Of a stretch of DNA of 64,000 nt, positions 7,980-19,703 are shown one piece after another (position 1 is the first letter of the stretch; each line of letters opens with the position of its first letter). The stretch lies in assembly GCA_003242735.1 (NCBI GenBank), contig QGVH01000010.1, positions 38,483 to 102,482 on the forward strand, given 5' to 3'. The stretch comes from a bacterium (GTDB lineage: Bacteria; Gemmatimonadota; Gemmatimonadetes; Longimicrobiales; RSA9). A program made the translations under genes and the position numbers. The notes under the pieces are model-generated. The model was not told the origin of the DNA. It did not search any database and was given only the letters and a program-made list of their open reading frames with translations.

Positions 7980-9644
7980 CTACCCCTCCTGCATCGGCAG
8001 CCGGATCCCGTGCTTCCTCGCGGTCTCCAGCGCCTCCTCGTAGCCCGCGTCCGCGTGGCGCGCGACGCCGAGCCCCGGGTCGTTGGTCAGCACGCGTTCG
8101 ATCCGCTCACGCATCTCGGGCGTGCCGTCCGCTACCACCACCTGCCCCGCGTGCAGCGCGTTGCCGATGCCCACGCCCCCGCCGTGGTGGAACGAGACCC
8201 AGCTCGCGCCGGACGCGGTGTTGAGCAGCGCGTTGAGCACGGGCCAGTCCGCGATCGCGTCGCTGCCGTCCTTCATGCCCTCCGTCTCGCGGTACGGCGA
8301 CGCCACCGAACCCGTGTCGAGGTGGTCACGGCCGATCACGATGGGCGCAGACACCTCGCCTTTCGCGACCAGGTCGTTCAGCGCGACGCCGAAGCGGGCA
8401 CGCTCGCCCTGCCCCAACCAGCAGATGCGCGCGGGCAGCCCCTGGAACCGCACCCGCTCCCGCGCCAACCGGATCCAGCGGGTGAGGTGCTCGTCATCCG
8501 GGAACAGCTCGAGGACGAGCTCGTCGGTGCGGTACAGGTCCTTCGGGTCTCCGGACAGCGCGACCCAGCGGAACGGGCCCTTGCCCTCGCAGAACAGCGG
8601 ACGGATGTACGCGGGGACGAAGCCGGGGTACGCGAACGCGTCCGCGAAGCCGGCGTCCTTCGCCTGGCCGCGGAGGTTGTTGCCGTAGTCGAACGTGACC
8701 GCGCCGCGTCGCATCATCTCCACCATCGCCTCGCAGTGCACGCGCATGGACTCCATGGAGCGGCGCAGGTACTCGTCCGGGTCGCGCACGCGTAGCTCAT
8801 CCGCCTCTTCGAGGGAGAGGCCGGCCGGGTAGTAGCCGTTGAGCGCGTCGTGCGCTGCGGTCTGATCGGTGAGCACGTCCGGCGTGATCCCGCGGCGCAC
8901 CAGCTCCGGCAGCACTTCCGCGCAGTTGCCGACGAGTCCCACGGACAGCGCCTCGCCCCTGTCCCGTGCGCCGAGCACCCACTCCAGCGCCTCGTCCAGG
9001 TCGTAGGTCATGCGGTCGCAGTAGCCCGTCGCGATCCGGCGCTCGATGCGGCGCGGGTTCACTTCCACGACGAGGATCGCGCCCTCGTTCATCGTCGCAG
9101 CCAGTGGCTGCGCGCCGCCCATGCCGCCCATCCCGCCGGTCAGCACCCAACGCCCCTTGAGCGTGCCGCCGAAGTGCTTGCGGGCCACCGCGCCGAACGT
9201 CTCGTAGGTGCCCTGGAGGATGCCCTGCGTGCCGATGTAGATCCACGACCCCGCGGTCATCTGGCCGTACATGATCAGGCCCTGCCGCTCGAGCTCGCGG
9301 AACACCTCATACGTCGCCCAGCGCGGCACCAGGTTCGAGTTGGCGATCAGCACACGCGGCGCCCAGGGGTGCGTGCGGAACACGGCCACGGGCTTGCCGG
9401 ACTGCACGAGCAGCGTCTCGTCGTTCTCCAGCTCGCGCAGCGTTCGGACGATCGCATCGAACGCCTCCCAGCTCCGCGCCGCGCGCCCCGTGCCGCCGTA
9501 GACGACCAGGTCCTCCGGCCGCTCCGCGACCTCGGGGTCGAGGTTGTTCATCAGCATCCGGAGCGCGGCCTCCTGCGCCCAGCCCTTGCAGGTGCGCTCC
9601 GAGCCGCGCGGCGCGCGCACCACACGGGCACCGGTGATCGCCAT
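7980..9644 (-). CDS. hutU: Urocanate hydratase (urocanase)
   Basis: 554 residues, the normal length for urocanase, which converts urocanate to 4-imidazolone-5-propionate with tightly bound NAD+ in histidine degradation. Clear family features: [15 protein letters not shown] near the N-terminus, the glycine-rich NAD-binding [30 protein letters not shown], the [17 protein letters not shown] block and [20 protein letters not shown] near the C-terminus. The ATG at 9644 gives the expected N-terminus. It is on the same strand as hutF and is presumably part of the same pathway. Cytoplasmic. Confidence 0.96.
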   Translation of the reverse strand: MAITGARVVRAPRGSERTCKGWAQEAALRMLMNNLDPEVAERPEDLVVYGGTGRAARSWEAFDAIVRTLRELENDETLLVQSGKPVAVFRTHPWAPRVLIANSNLVPRWATYEVFRELERQGLIMYGQMTAGSWIYIGTQGILQGTYETFGAVARKHFGGTLKGRWVLTGGMGGMGGAQPLAATMNEGAILVVEVNPRRIERRIATGYCDRMTYDLDEALEWVLGARDRGEALSVGLVGNCAEVLPELVRRGITPDVLTDQTAAHDALNGYYPAGLSLEEADELRVRDPDEYLRRSMESMRVHCEAMVEMMRRGAVTFDYGNNLRGQAKDAGFADAFAYPGFVPAYIRPLFCEGKGPFRWVALSGDPKDLYRTDELVLELFPDDEHLTRWIRLARERVRFQGLPARICWLGQGERARFGVALNDLVAKGEVSAPIVIGRDHLDTGSVASPYRETEGMKDGSDAIADWPVLNALLNTASGASWVSFHHGGGVGIGNALHAGQVVVADGTPEMRERIERVLTNDPGLGVARHADAGYEEALETARKHGIRLPMQEG

Positions 9645-10343
9645 GCTCGCCCTCCAGTCGGTGGGGTCGTGTTGATCCCCGAACTCGTGACCGGGATCGT
9701 GATCGTACGCGTGCTGGTCGCTCGTTGGTCGCTCTCTGTTGGTCGCCCTTCGCCCTCGGTCGTCTCTCCGTCGCGCACGGGTACGCGTGTGTGTTCTTCA
9801 CGCCTCCGCGTACAAACGTCTGGCTCCGCGGCGGGGGCCGGCTCCTCTGCGCGCTCCTCTGAGCGGCCTGTCCCGCGACCGCGCCGCCCCCGCCGACGCT
9901 GCCGGTACCGCGCCACCTTCGCCCGCGTGCCGCCCCTCCGTGGAGCACGAGCGTCGGCCGCCGTTGCGACCGCGGTGCCGCGCCCGCGAGCCCACGGTCT
10001 CCGTGAATCCGGTGCAGCGCCGGGTCACGGGCGGGATCGCCCCGCCGCAGGCAGTATAGGCGCCCCGCCGCGGCCGGGACAGCCCGCCGCTGCGCGTTGG
10101 ACCCTGCGGGTTTTCAACGCGGATCGGGTGCGACGCGGGACCGAGCAGCCCGCACGGCAGGAGGGCGGCTCTCGGGGCAGAGAAGGTCGCCGTGCCAACG
10201 CCGCCGGGGTGCGCGAGAGGCGGCGACGAGCGAATTGGAGTGGTGGATCGGCCGGTTGGAGTGTGGGATCCCGGGCGGGGCGTCACTCGGCCCGTCCGGG
10301 CTCGGCTCGCAGCGAGGCGCGGAGGCTGTGACGGCGCCGCCCG
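9645..10343. other. Intergenic region upstream of hutU
   Basis: About 700 bp with no gene I can support. Just upstream of hutU three direct repeats of TGGTCGC lie at 9715, 9726 and 9740, placed where an operator for hutU could be. The remainder is GC-rich without clear motifs. Confidence 0.4.
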
Positions 10344-11462
10344 TCACGCCTGCTGCGGCACGGTCGCCCGCGCGCCGGCGCGGCGCTTCTGCCGGGCGGC
10401 CTCCAGGATCGCCTCCACCAGCGGCCCGGGGCCGAAGCGCACGGGGTCCGTGGCGGGCAGCCCCGTCTCCTCGGTGGCGCGTTGGATGGCACGCCTCGCC
10501 TCGTCTTCGGGCAGATCGCTGGTCTTGAGGGAGATGCCGATGACCCGCGCGGGCCGCAGCGGGTCGACCGCCGCTTCGTTCATCCTCACCGCCTCGGCGA
10601 GGGTGGGCATGCGGACGAAGTCGTAGACGCCGTCGCTGCGGATGCGTTGACGCGTCGGCTCGTGGCACAGGATCATGGCGTCCGGCATCGTGCCGTGCAG
10701 GAGGCCCAGCGTCACGCCGGAGTAGGCCGGGTGGACCAGCGAGCCCTGGCCCTCGACCAGCACGATCCCGTCCGGCCCCGCGCGCCGCGCGCCCTCCAGG
10801 ACGAGCCGCTCGGCGGCGCCCGCGATGAAGTCCGCGATGACGGCGTCCACCGCGATCCCCCAGCCCTCGATCAGGATGCCGGTCTGGCCGGTCGGCGCGA
10901 ACGCGACCCGAGCGCCCGCCTGCTCGAGCCCCCGCCGGATCTCGAGCGCGGCCGTCATCTTCCCGATGTTGCAGTCCGTGCCGACGGTCAGGACCGTGAA
11001 CGCCTCCACCTCCCGCGCGCGACCCGTGGAGACCGGGAGGTCCGTGGGCGGGCGGCGGAGGTCCACGATCGCCACGCCAGCGCGCTCGGCCGCCCCGCGG
11101 ATGGCGGGGACGTCCGCGAGGAAGTCGTGGAGCCCGGACACGAGGTCGAGGCCGAGGTCCGCCGCGCGCGCCACCACGTCCACCCACTCCTGCGGGAGAC
11201 GGCCACCCCGCGGCGCGACGCCGATCAGCAGCGCCGTCGGACGCCGGACGGCAGCCGCGAGCCCCTCCTTCAGCGAGGCCACGATCGGGCTGTCGCCCCC
11301 GAAGCCCAGCACCTCGCCGACGGTGCGACCGGCCTGGGTCGAATCCACGACCGCGACCACGCGCTCCGGGAAGTAGCGGATCGCCGACGACGCCGTCTTC
11401 GCACCGTGCAGGCTGAACGCTCCCTCCGCCAGGATCAGGTACACCGCACGCGACAGGTCCAC
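10344..11462 (-). CDS. DUF1611 family protein (DgcN-like)
   Basis: 372 residues. The protein has an N-terminal Rossmann-like part (AIRYFPERVVAVVDSTQAG) and a P-loop-like C-terminal half (LTVGTDCNIGKMTAALEI, VEGQGSLVHPAYSGVTLGLLHG, MILCHEPTR), the pattern of DUF1611. Members of this family (DgcN) have been linked to D-glutamate catabolism together with DgcA; no dgcA is visible here, so that role is only a suggestion. The GTG at 11462 was chosen because AGGAGG lies 5-6 nt upstream and homology begins there; the frame is open further upstream. An intrinsic terminator sits about 100 nt upstream on the same strand. Confidence 0.85.
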   Translation of the reverse strand: MDLSRAVYLILAEGAFSLHGAKTASSAIRYFPERVVAVVDSTQAGRTVGEVLGFGGDSPIVASLKEGLAAAVRRPTALLIGVAPRGGRLPQEWVDVVARAADLGLDLVSGLHDFLADVPAIRGAAERAGVAIVDLRRPPTDLPVSTGRAREVEAFTVLTVGTDCNIGKMTAALEIRRGLEQAGARVAFAPTGQTGILIEGWGIAVDAVIADFIAGAAERLVLEGARRAGPDGIVLVEGQGSLVHPAYSGVTLGLLHGTMPDAMILCHEPTRQRIRSDGVYDFVRMPTLAEAVRMNEAAVDPLRPARVIGISLKTSDLPEDEARRAIQRATEETGLPATDPVRFGPGPLVEAILEAARQKRRAGARATVPQQA

Positions 11463-11558
11463 TCTGCCTCCTCGCGTTCGTCGGGCGCCGCCCACCGCCT
11501 CCGCCGGCCGCACGCCCACGGCCCGCGGGCGCCGGACGTGCACAGCCCGTAGATATCG

Positions 11559-11596
11559 AAAAAACCGCGGCCACTCGACGGTCGAGAGGCCGCGGT
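11559..11596 (-). terminator. Intrinsic terminator upstream of the DUF1611 gene
   Basis: On the minus strand a hairpin with 9-bp outer stem (ACCGCGGCC with GGCCGCGGT) and an inner 5-bp stem is followed directly by six T residues. It faces the DUF1611 gene and lies between a promoter-like sequence at 11754-11782 and the GTG start at 11462, so it could end a short RNA or attenuate the gene. Confidence 0.8.
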
Positions 11597-11753
11597 CAGG
11601 GTTCGCCCCGTGGATCACCCACCGTACGACCCGCCTCGCCGCCATCACCTCCAGGGTCGGATGATGGGGGTGGTGGACAGCGCGGTGTTCGGTACGGGTC
11701 TCACGAGCGACGAGCCCAGCCGCGAAGGGTTCTCCGCGAAGAAATCGTCTTCG

Positions 11754-11782
11754 ACCATACCGGTCCCGTACCCCGCCGTCAA
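11754..11782 (-). promoter_or_regulatory. Candidate sigma-70-type promoter
   Basis: Reading on the minus strand: TTGACG, 17 bp, TATGGT. Transcription from here would run about 150 nt to the terminator at 11559-11596. No conserved protein is encoded in that stretch, although GGAGGTGATGGCG at about 11650 could start a short peptide in the DUF1611 frame. Confidence 0.45.
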
Positions 11783-12350
11783 GGCGCGGCACCGCGGATC
11801 ACCGGCGCCGCGGGAGGCCGCGGCCGGGGGCCCTCGCCCGCCGCGGCCGGGCCGGTGGGGCTCCCGCCCGGGGCCCGGACGGGGTCCTGCCGCCCGTGGG
11901 TGGCGCCGTCCTTGCTCCACGGCCGGCGCGGGCCCGACGGCCGACGCCGACCGGACTGCCGACCCGAGCCGGCCTGCCGACGCGAACCCCGACGGCCGAC
12001 GCGGACCCCCACGGCCGACACGGACCGGGCTGCCGACGGGAACCCGACTGTCGGGGCTGCGACGCCGCGCCGCCCCGCCCGCCCGCGGCATCCGGTACGC
12101 GCGGCGAGGTGACCGCTGGAGGGCTACCCGCCGCACGCCGCGCACCCGCCAGGCCGCGCCCCGGGGCCGGTCGCCGGGGGGCTCGACCTGGCCGCCGCCC
12201 GCCCGCGGGGGCACGACGCGGCGGCCGTCATCAGCGCAGGAAGCAGCAGCTGGCCGCCGCCCGCCCGCGGGGGCACGTCCGGGCGGTCCTCGGGCGGGTG
12301 CGCCCCGCTCCCACCGCCGGGTCCCGGGACGCGTTCGCCCTGCCGGGTGG
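11783..12350. other. Gene-free low-complexity region upstream of lon
   Basis: No gene supported. From about 11930 to 12060 the DNA consists of degenerate copies of GACGGCCGACGCGGACC with a roughly 20-bp period. All frames translate to Arg/Pro/Ala-rich strings without homology. Confidence 0.4.
12188..12277. repeat. Two identical 28-bp direct repeats, 62-bp period
   Basis: Positions 12188-12215 and 12250-12277 are identical, beginning CTGGCCGCCGCCCGCC and ending GGGGGCACG, separated by 34 bp of unrelated sequence. The repeat resembles the units of the 61-bp-period array at 32479-32745 (CCCGCGCG...GGGGGC). Confidence 0.65.
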
Positions 12351-12396
12351 GCAGCCGTTTCCGCAAGACTGCCATTCCGGCGGTTCTTTCGCTATA

Positions 12397-12457
12397 TTTC
12401 AACACCTATTGAAAAATGTCGGAACTCCTTGAAACACAAGGGGATTCCAGGTTATGA
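12397..12457 (+). promoter_or_regulatory. Candidate lon promoter with upstream inverted repeat
   Basis: TTGAAA (12429-12434), 17 bp, TTATGA (12452-12457) form a plausible promoter about 115 nt before lon. An inverted repeat TTTCAA-N6-TTGAAA (12397-12414) lies just upstream of the -35, in a conspicuously AT-rich island within GC-rich surroundings. It could be an operator or activator site; no CIRCE element is present. Confidence 0.45.
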
Positions 12458-12571
12458 GAGGGCGTGGCAAGCAACCTGCTTCGCAGGGCCACGCCCGGCG
12501 GCGGGTCGTCTCGGCGACGCGCCGGGATGGCGCGCCGCTGATTTCTTCTCAGAGATGCAAGGGAGTTCGCG

Positions 12572-15391
<2,820 letters not shown>

Positions 15392-15411
15392 CGCGTCCGC
15401 GCAGGACGAGC

Positions 15412-15444
15412 GAGCCCCGGTGGCCGTGATGGCCGCCGGGGCTC
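15412..15444 (+). terminator. Hairpin downstream of lon
   Basis: GAGCCCCGG (15412-15420) pairs perfectly with CCGGGGCTC (15436-15444), with an inner GGCC/GGCC pairing. It lies 20 nt after the lon stop. There is no long T run (CGTTCATCTC follows), so it may be a GC-rich terminator or an mRNA-stabilising hairpin. Confidence 0.5.
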
Positions 15445-15502
15445 CGTTCATCTCCGATCTCCGCTGGCCCCGCACCGTTTCCGTGCCGCTGCCTCAGCGA
15501 GC

Positions 15503-15524
15503 CGGCGGCCGTACACGGCCGCCG
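15503..15524 (-). terminator. Hairpin downstream of the SDR gene
   Basis: CGGCGGCCGT (15503-15512) and ACGGCCGCCG (15515-15524) are perfect complements, immediately after the SDR stop codon on the minus strand. No T run follows. Confidence 0.4.
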
Positions 15525-15526
15525 AC

Positions 15527-16432
15527 CTACCGCGTCGTCGTCCGCCCGGTCGGCGCGAAGATCTCGCCGGAGTAGAAGCGCGAGTCCGCGGAGGCGAGGA
15601 AGACGTACGTGGGCGCGATCTCGGCGGGCTGCGCCGGCCGCTGCCACAGCGTGTCCGCCCCGAACTCGGCGACGTGCTCGGCGCTGAAGGTGGACGGGAT
15701 CAACGGCGTCCAGACCGGCCCGGGCGCCACGCAGTTCACGCGGATCCCACGGTGCGCCACGGCCTGGGCCAGCGACTTGGTGAACACGTGGATCGCGCCC
15801 TTGGACGCTGCGTAGTCAATGAGGCCGGCGTGGCCCTCCAGCCCCGTGACCGACCCGGTGTTGATGATCACGCCGCCCTCGCCCATGTGCTCCAGCGCGA
15901 ACTGCGCCATCCAGATGTACGCGAAGACGTTCGTGCGGAACGTCTGCTCGAGCTGCTCGGGCGTGAGGTCCGCGATGTCCCGGGTCTCCCACTGGAACGC
16001 GGCGTTGTTGACCAGGATGTCCAGCCGGCCGAACTCCGCGGCCGTGCGCTCGACGACGTCGCGACAGTGCTCGCGGTCGCGGAGGTCGCCGTCGAACGCG
16101 AGCGCGCGGCGACCGGCCTCGCGGATCCAGCGCACGGTCTCGCGCGCGTCGTCGTGCTCGTTGTAGTAGGCGATCGCCACGTCGGCCCCCTCGCGGGCGA
16201 ACGCGATGGCGACGGCGCGACCGATGCCGCTGTCGCCGCCGGTGATCAGGGCAGCGCGACCCTCGAGCTTGCCCGCACCCCGGTAGCTCTCTTCACCGTG
16301 ATCCGCCGGCGGCCGCAGCTCGGACTCCGTGCCCGGCCACTGTTGCTGCTGCCCTCCCGGCCCGCCGCGCGCCCGCTCCTCCGCCAGCGGGTTCACGCTC
16401 ACGTCCAGGCCGTGCCTGCGCTCCTGGGTCAC
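15527..16432 (-). CDS. SDR family oxidoreductase, YghA/YhdG type
   Basis: 301 residues. Short-chain dehydrogenase with the long N-terminal extension of the YghA-like subgroup (QQQQWPGTESELRPPADHGEESY). Then come the cofactor motif TGGDSGIGRAVA, NNAAF, the catalytic serine region INTGSVTGLEG and the YxxxK motif YAASKGA, and PGPVWTPLIPS after it. These enzymes reduce aldehydes or sugars with NAD(P)H. The start is GTG 16432, which has GGAGGGAGG about 6 nt upstream. Convergent with lon; divergent from the SURF1 gene. Confidence 0.9.
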   Translation of the reverse strand: MTQERRHGLDVSVNPLAEERARGGPGGQQQQWPGTESELRPPADHGEESYRGAGKLEGRAALITGGDSGIGRAVAIAFAREGADVAIAYYNEHDDARETVRWIREAGRRALAFDGDLRDREHCRDVVERTAAEFGRLDILVNNAAFQWETRDIADLTPEQLEQTFRTNVFAYIWMAQFALEHMGEGGVIINTGSVTGLEGHAGLIDYAASKGAIHVFTKSLAQAVAHRGIRVNCVAPGPVWTPLIPSTFSAEHVAEFGADTLWQRPAQPAEIAPTYVFLASADSRFYSGEIFAPTGRTTTR

Positions 16433-16566
16433 GACGACCTCCCTCCAGCGGTCTGGCCTCGTCTGCGTCTGCGCACATCTCCAGTGCACCGCCCGTGCCC
16501 GCCGGAACCCGGAGCGGCGTGGCCGGTACTCCGCAACGCGGAACCAGCGACCCAACAGGAGGATCT

Positions 16567-17292
16567 GTGGCGCCGCTCTCCATCACACGCGCCGGCGTGG
16601 CCGGCACCGTGCTCGCGCTGGTCGTCGCGCTGGTGTGCGTGCGACTCGGCATCTGGCAGCTCGATCGGCTCGAACAACGCAGACAGTCCAACGCCGCGAT
16701 CGCCGAGCGGCTGAGCGGCGCGACGGTCACGCTGCGGGACATGCCCCAGGACACCGTCGGCCTGCTGTACCGGACCGTCGAGGTCGAGGGGCGGTACGAC
16801 ATCGCGCGCAGCATCGTCCTGCGCGGCCGGGCGCACGAGGGCATGCCTGGCGTCCACGTCTTCACGCCGCTGCGGCTGCCCAACGGGAGCGCGATCCTGG
16901 TCAACCGCGGCTGGGTCCCCTCGCCGGACGCCGCGACCATTGACCTGGACGCGCTGCCGCCGCCCGCCTCCGATCGGGTGCGCGGGATCGCCCTGCCGTT
17001 CCACGCAGACGGCGTGGCGGTCGTGGATCGGAACGACTTCCGCGTGACCTGGACGATCCTGGACCTCGCCGCGCTGCGCCAGCAGTTCCCCTACCCGCTG
17101 GCGAGCTTCTTCGTGCAGGCGCTGCCCACGGACGCCGGCGCCGGCACGCTGCCGCGGCCGCTCCCGCCGCCGGAGCTGGATGACGGCCCGCACCTCGGCT
17201 ACGCCATCCAGTGGTTCGCGTTCGCCACCATCGCGGTCGTGGGCTGGGCCTCTCTCGTGCTGCGGCGCTCCGCGCAGCGATCGCGCCCGTGA
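16567..17292 (+). CDS. SURF1 family cytochrome oxidase assembly protein
   Basis: 241 residues. SURF1 proteins help insert heme a during assembly of aa3-type cytochrome c oxidase in the inner membrane. The layout fits: first transmembrane helix (GVAGTVLALVVALVCVRLG) followed by the family signature WQLDRLEQRR, central EVEGRYD, AILVNRGWVP, and a second transmembrane helix at the C-terminus (IQWFAFATIAVVGWASLVL). GTG 16567 is chosen because AGGAGG lies 4-5 nt upstream. It implies aerobic respiration. Confidence 0.93.
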   Translation: MAPLSITRAGVAGTVLALVVALVCVRLGIWQLDRLEQRRQSNAAIAERLSGATVTLRDMPQDTVGLLYRTVEVEGRYDIARSIVLRGRAHEGMPGVHVFTPLRLPNGSAILVNRGWVPSPDAATIDLDALPPPASDRVRGIALPFHADGVAVVDRNDFRVTWTILDLAALRQQFPYPLASFFVQALPTDAGAGTLPRPLPPPELDDGPHLGYAIQWFAFATIAVVGWASLVLRRSAQRSRP

Positions 17293-17382
17293 ACGCGCCC
17301 GGCTCGGCGGCGTGGCCGGCCGCGCGCGCACGGGCACACGCGGGCAGCTCCGTGTGGTCCACCGCCGGATCGGTGGCCGGGC

Positions 17383-17787
17383 CTACCAGACCGAGATGCT
17401 CGAGAGGTTCAGGTTGTTCTCCAGCCGCAGCTCGACGCGCTGCCCGCGCTCCACGATGACGGGCGGGAACACGTAGGGCCTGCCGCCGATCGGGTCCACA
17501 ACGAGCTGCACGTTCGAGGCGGCCGTGATCACGGAGGACGGCAGGACGAACCGCTCGCGGCCCATGCTCGGGACCATCCCCAGCCGGGTGCGCGACCCGT
17601 TGCGCACCGCGTAGACGACAATGTCCGCCCAGTTGTAGTTCTCGACCTCGACCACGACCTCACGCGCGGCTGCGGGCAGACCATCCTTCTCGAGGTCCAG
17701 CCCTGCGCCCGCACACGCGGCCACCACGCAAGCCGCCAGAACGATCAGCAGCCCCTGGATCCCTTGCCTCGACCACACCGACTCCAT
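17383..17787 (-). CDS. Putative lipoprotein, hypothetical
   Basis: 134 residues. The signal peptide ends in the lipobox VVAAC at about residue 26. The mature part has an NYNWADIVVYAVRNGSRTRLG segment and later VQLVVDPIGGRPYVFPPVIV, beta-rich and recurring in small exported proteins of this type of genome, but no named family is recognised. ATG 17787 has AGGAGC about 6 nt upstream; the longer open frame is non-coding. Confidence 0.7.
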   Translation of the reverse strand: MESVWSRQGIQGLLIVLAACVVAACAGAGLDLEKDGLPAAAREVVVEVENYNWADIVVYAVRNGSRTRLGMVPSMGRERFVLPSSVITAASNVQLVVDPIGGRPYVFPPVIVERGQRVELRLENNLNLSSISVW

Positions 17788-17819
17788 TGCTGCTCCTTCG
17801 CCGACCCATGCCACGAGAA

Positions 17820-17858
17820 GCGAAGGGCGCCACGCGCGTACGCGCGGGCGCCCTTCGC
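17820..17858 (-). terminator. Large GC hairpin between the GntR gene and the lipoprotein gene
   Basis: GCGAAGGGCGCC (17820-17831) pairs with GGCGCCCTTCGC (17847-17858); the 15 bases between are themselves palindromic (CGCGCG-TA-CGCGCG). It lies downstream of the GntR/FCD gene and 33 nt upstream of the lipoprotein start. No T run. Confidence 0.45.
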
Positions 17859-18060
17859 GGGGTGATGACGCTCCGTTCCCCGGGGCCGTGGGTCCGACAA
17901 GAATTGTGCCGGCGGCGTCGTCGGCCCGGTTCGACGATCCTGCGCCGGGGTCGGGCCGGGAGCGGATCGGGTGCACGCGGAGGAGACGGCTCGGGTCGCT
18001 TCCACGGACGGGGAGAGCGCGAGGACGCGGGGCCGGGAGCGCACGAGAACGCGCTCCCCG

Positions 18061-18792
18061 TCACCAGCTCCCGCGCTCCCCCATGCTCTCGATCACCCGA
18101 GCCAGGCGTTCCGCCGCGTTGCGCCAGTTCGTCTCCACCGCGAGCTGTGCGGCGCGCCCGTCGCCGGCCTCGATGCCGGCGATGATCGCGGCATGCTCGG
18201 CGACCGAGGTCTGGATCTCGTCCATGAGCGCGCTGATGTAGAGGCGCTCGTAGCGCTCGGCCTGCGGCTTGATCGCGTCGTGCAGGGCGAGGAGGCGCGG
18301 GCCGGCAGCGGCCTCGACGTACATCCGGTGGAAGCCGAAATCCAGATCGAACACCCGGTTCTCGTCGGACCGCGGCGAGGACGCGGCCTCCGCCAGCTCG
18401 GCGTTGCAACGCTTGAGCGCATCCACCAGCAACATCCGGGGTCCCTTGGGCAACTCCGCGGCGAGCCGCCCGGCCAACGACTCCATCGCAGCCACAATGT
18501 GGAACAGCTCCCGGGCATCCTCCTTCGTGAGCGGCGCCACGGTCGGCCGCGACTGACGCCCGCCCCCCGAAACCACGATGTAGCCTTCCTGCTGGAGCCG
18601 CTGGAGCGCGCTCCGCACCGGCGTGCGGCTCACGCCGAGCCGCATCGCGATCTCCGTTTCGATGATCCGCGTTCCGGGTGCCAGCCGACCGCGCACGATC
18701 AGTTCGCGGAGCTGCTGATACGCCCGGTTGACACGCTCGCCCCTGGGCACGACGCCCAGGGCCGTGTCGTTCGTCCCGCGGCTGGAACGCAT
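18061..18792 (-). CDS. GntR family regulator with FCD domain
   Basis: 243 residues. N-terminal winged helix (NRAYQQLRELIVRGRLAPGTRIIETEIAMRLGVSRTPVRSALQRLQQEGY) followed by an all-helical FCD ligand domain with the metal/ligand histidines and arginines (FDLDFGFHRMYVEAAAG, EHAAIIAGIEAGDG). FadR/FCD regulators usually control carboxylic-acid or sugar-acid catabolism; no obvious target operon is adjacent. ATG 18792 (MRSSRGTND) is taken as start; further upstream the frame has no homology. Confidence 0.9.
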   Translation of the reverse strand: MRSSRGTNDTALGVVPRGERVNRAYQQLRELIVRGRLAPGTRIIETEIAMRLGVSRTPVRSALQRLQQEGYIVVSGGGRQSRPTVAPLTKEDARELFHIVAAMESLAGRLAAELPKGPRMLLVDALKRCNAELAEAASSPRSDENRVFDLDFGFHRMYVEAAAGPRLLALHDAIKPQAERYERLYISALMDEIQTSVAEHAAIIAGIEAGDGRAAQLAVETNWRNAAERLARVIESMGERGSW

Positions 18793-19211
18793 GGCGAGTC
18801 CGGATGATGGGTGAAGGTTCCGGGAAGCGCGGACACCGCGAGGCACGTCGAGGGGGCGCGCCACGGAGCCGGCTAGCGATGCGGACGGGTGGAGTCGCGC
18901 CACGGGGCCGCCGCCAGGGCGGGACCCGCGGCGGCCCCGCTGTCGATCGCCATGCCGAACTTAGTCTCTTCCTCGGACATAGGGCAAGGGCGTTGCCCCC
19001 GCCGTCGGCGCGAGGTCCGGCAAGGCACAGAGCGTGACGCGAGCCCCGTGGCTCCACGATCGCCGAACGGGCGTGAGCCGGCCGCGCCTCGCCCCACGGA
19101 CGGACGACACGCGGCCGGCGGCGCGGAGCAGGCCCGGCGCGGATCCGGAAGCAGAGGCCCGCGGCGCGGGGGCTTGACACCCGTCCGCCGCAGCCGTCTC
19201 ATGGATCCTGC
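18793..19211. other. Intergenic region between divergent regulators
   Basis: About 420 bp between the minus-strand GntR gene and the plus-strand Rrf2 gene. I see no gene or clear motif; it presumably carries both promoters. Confidence 0.4.
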
Positions 19212-19691
19212 ATGGCCGTCACGAGCGCTTTCGCACTCGCAGCCCACGCCGTAGCGCTCCTCGCCTTCCGCGGAGAGAACGGCGCGACGAGCGCGCTGAT
19301 CGCAGCGAGCGCCAGCACGCATCCGGCGCGCGTGCGGCGCGTGCTGGGCATGCTGGTCCGCGCAGGGATCGTGAGCGGGCGGGAAGGTGCGGGGGGCGGC
19401 TACGTGCTGGCCAGGTCGCCGGACGAGATCACGCTGGCGGAGGTGTTCGATGCCACCCGGGGCGAGGGCTCGCTGCTGCCGCTGCATCCGCGGCCGCCGA
19501 ACGAGAAGTGCCCGATCGGCGCCGGGATCACCGCGACGCTGGTCGCCGTGGATGAGGCCATGGACGAGGCGTTGCGCACCGTGCTGGCGGCCCGCACGGT
19601 GAGCTGGCTGACCCGTCAGGCGTTGGCCGCGGCGATGCGCGGGACGGACGGGGAGGCGCCTGCCCTCACGAACGTCGTCAGCAAGGATTGA
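19212..19691 (+). CDS. Rrf2 family transcriptional regulator
   Basis: 159 residues. Winged helix in Rrf2 arrangement: LAAHAVALLAFR, TSALIAASASTHPARVRRVLGMLVRAGIV, then the wing GREGAGGGYVLARSPDEITLAEVFDA. Only one cysteine (EKCPIG) is near the usual three-cysteine cluster, so an iron-sulfur cluster of the IscR/NsrR kind is unlikely. The following VOC gene starts 12 bp downstream, so the two form an operon and the regulator may control it in response to an electrophile or redox signal (inference). Confidence 0.9.
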   Translation: MAVTSAFALAAHAVALLAFRGENGATSALIAASASTHPARVRRVLGMLVRAGIVSGREGAGGGYVLARSPDEITLAEVFDATRGEGSLLPLHPRPPNEKCPIGAGITATLVAVDEAMDEALRTVLAARTVSWLTRQALAAAMRGTDGEAPALTNVVSKD

Positions 19692-19703
19692 CGAGCGACC
19701 ACC

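Noticed and set aside
11645..12214. Minus-strand frame upstream of the DUF1611 gene ending MVEDDFFAENPSRLG
   Set aside because: Mostly low-complexity Arg/Pro/Gly translation; only the last 40 residues look less biased and there is no homology or convincing ribosome-binding site.
18061..18792. HutC as the identity of the GntR/FCD regulator
   Set aside because: HutC has a UTRA effector domain; this protein has an FCD domain and is 8 kb from hutU.
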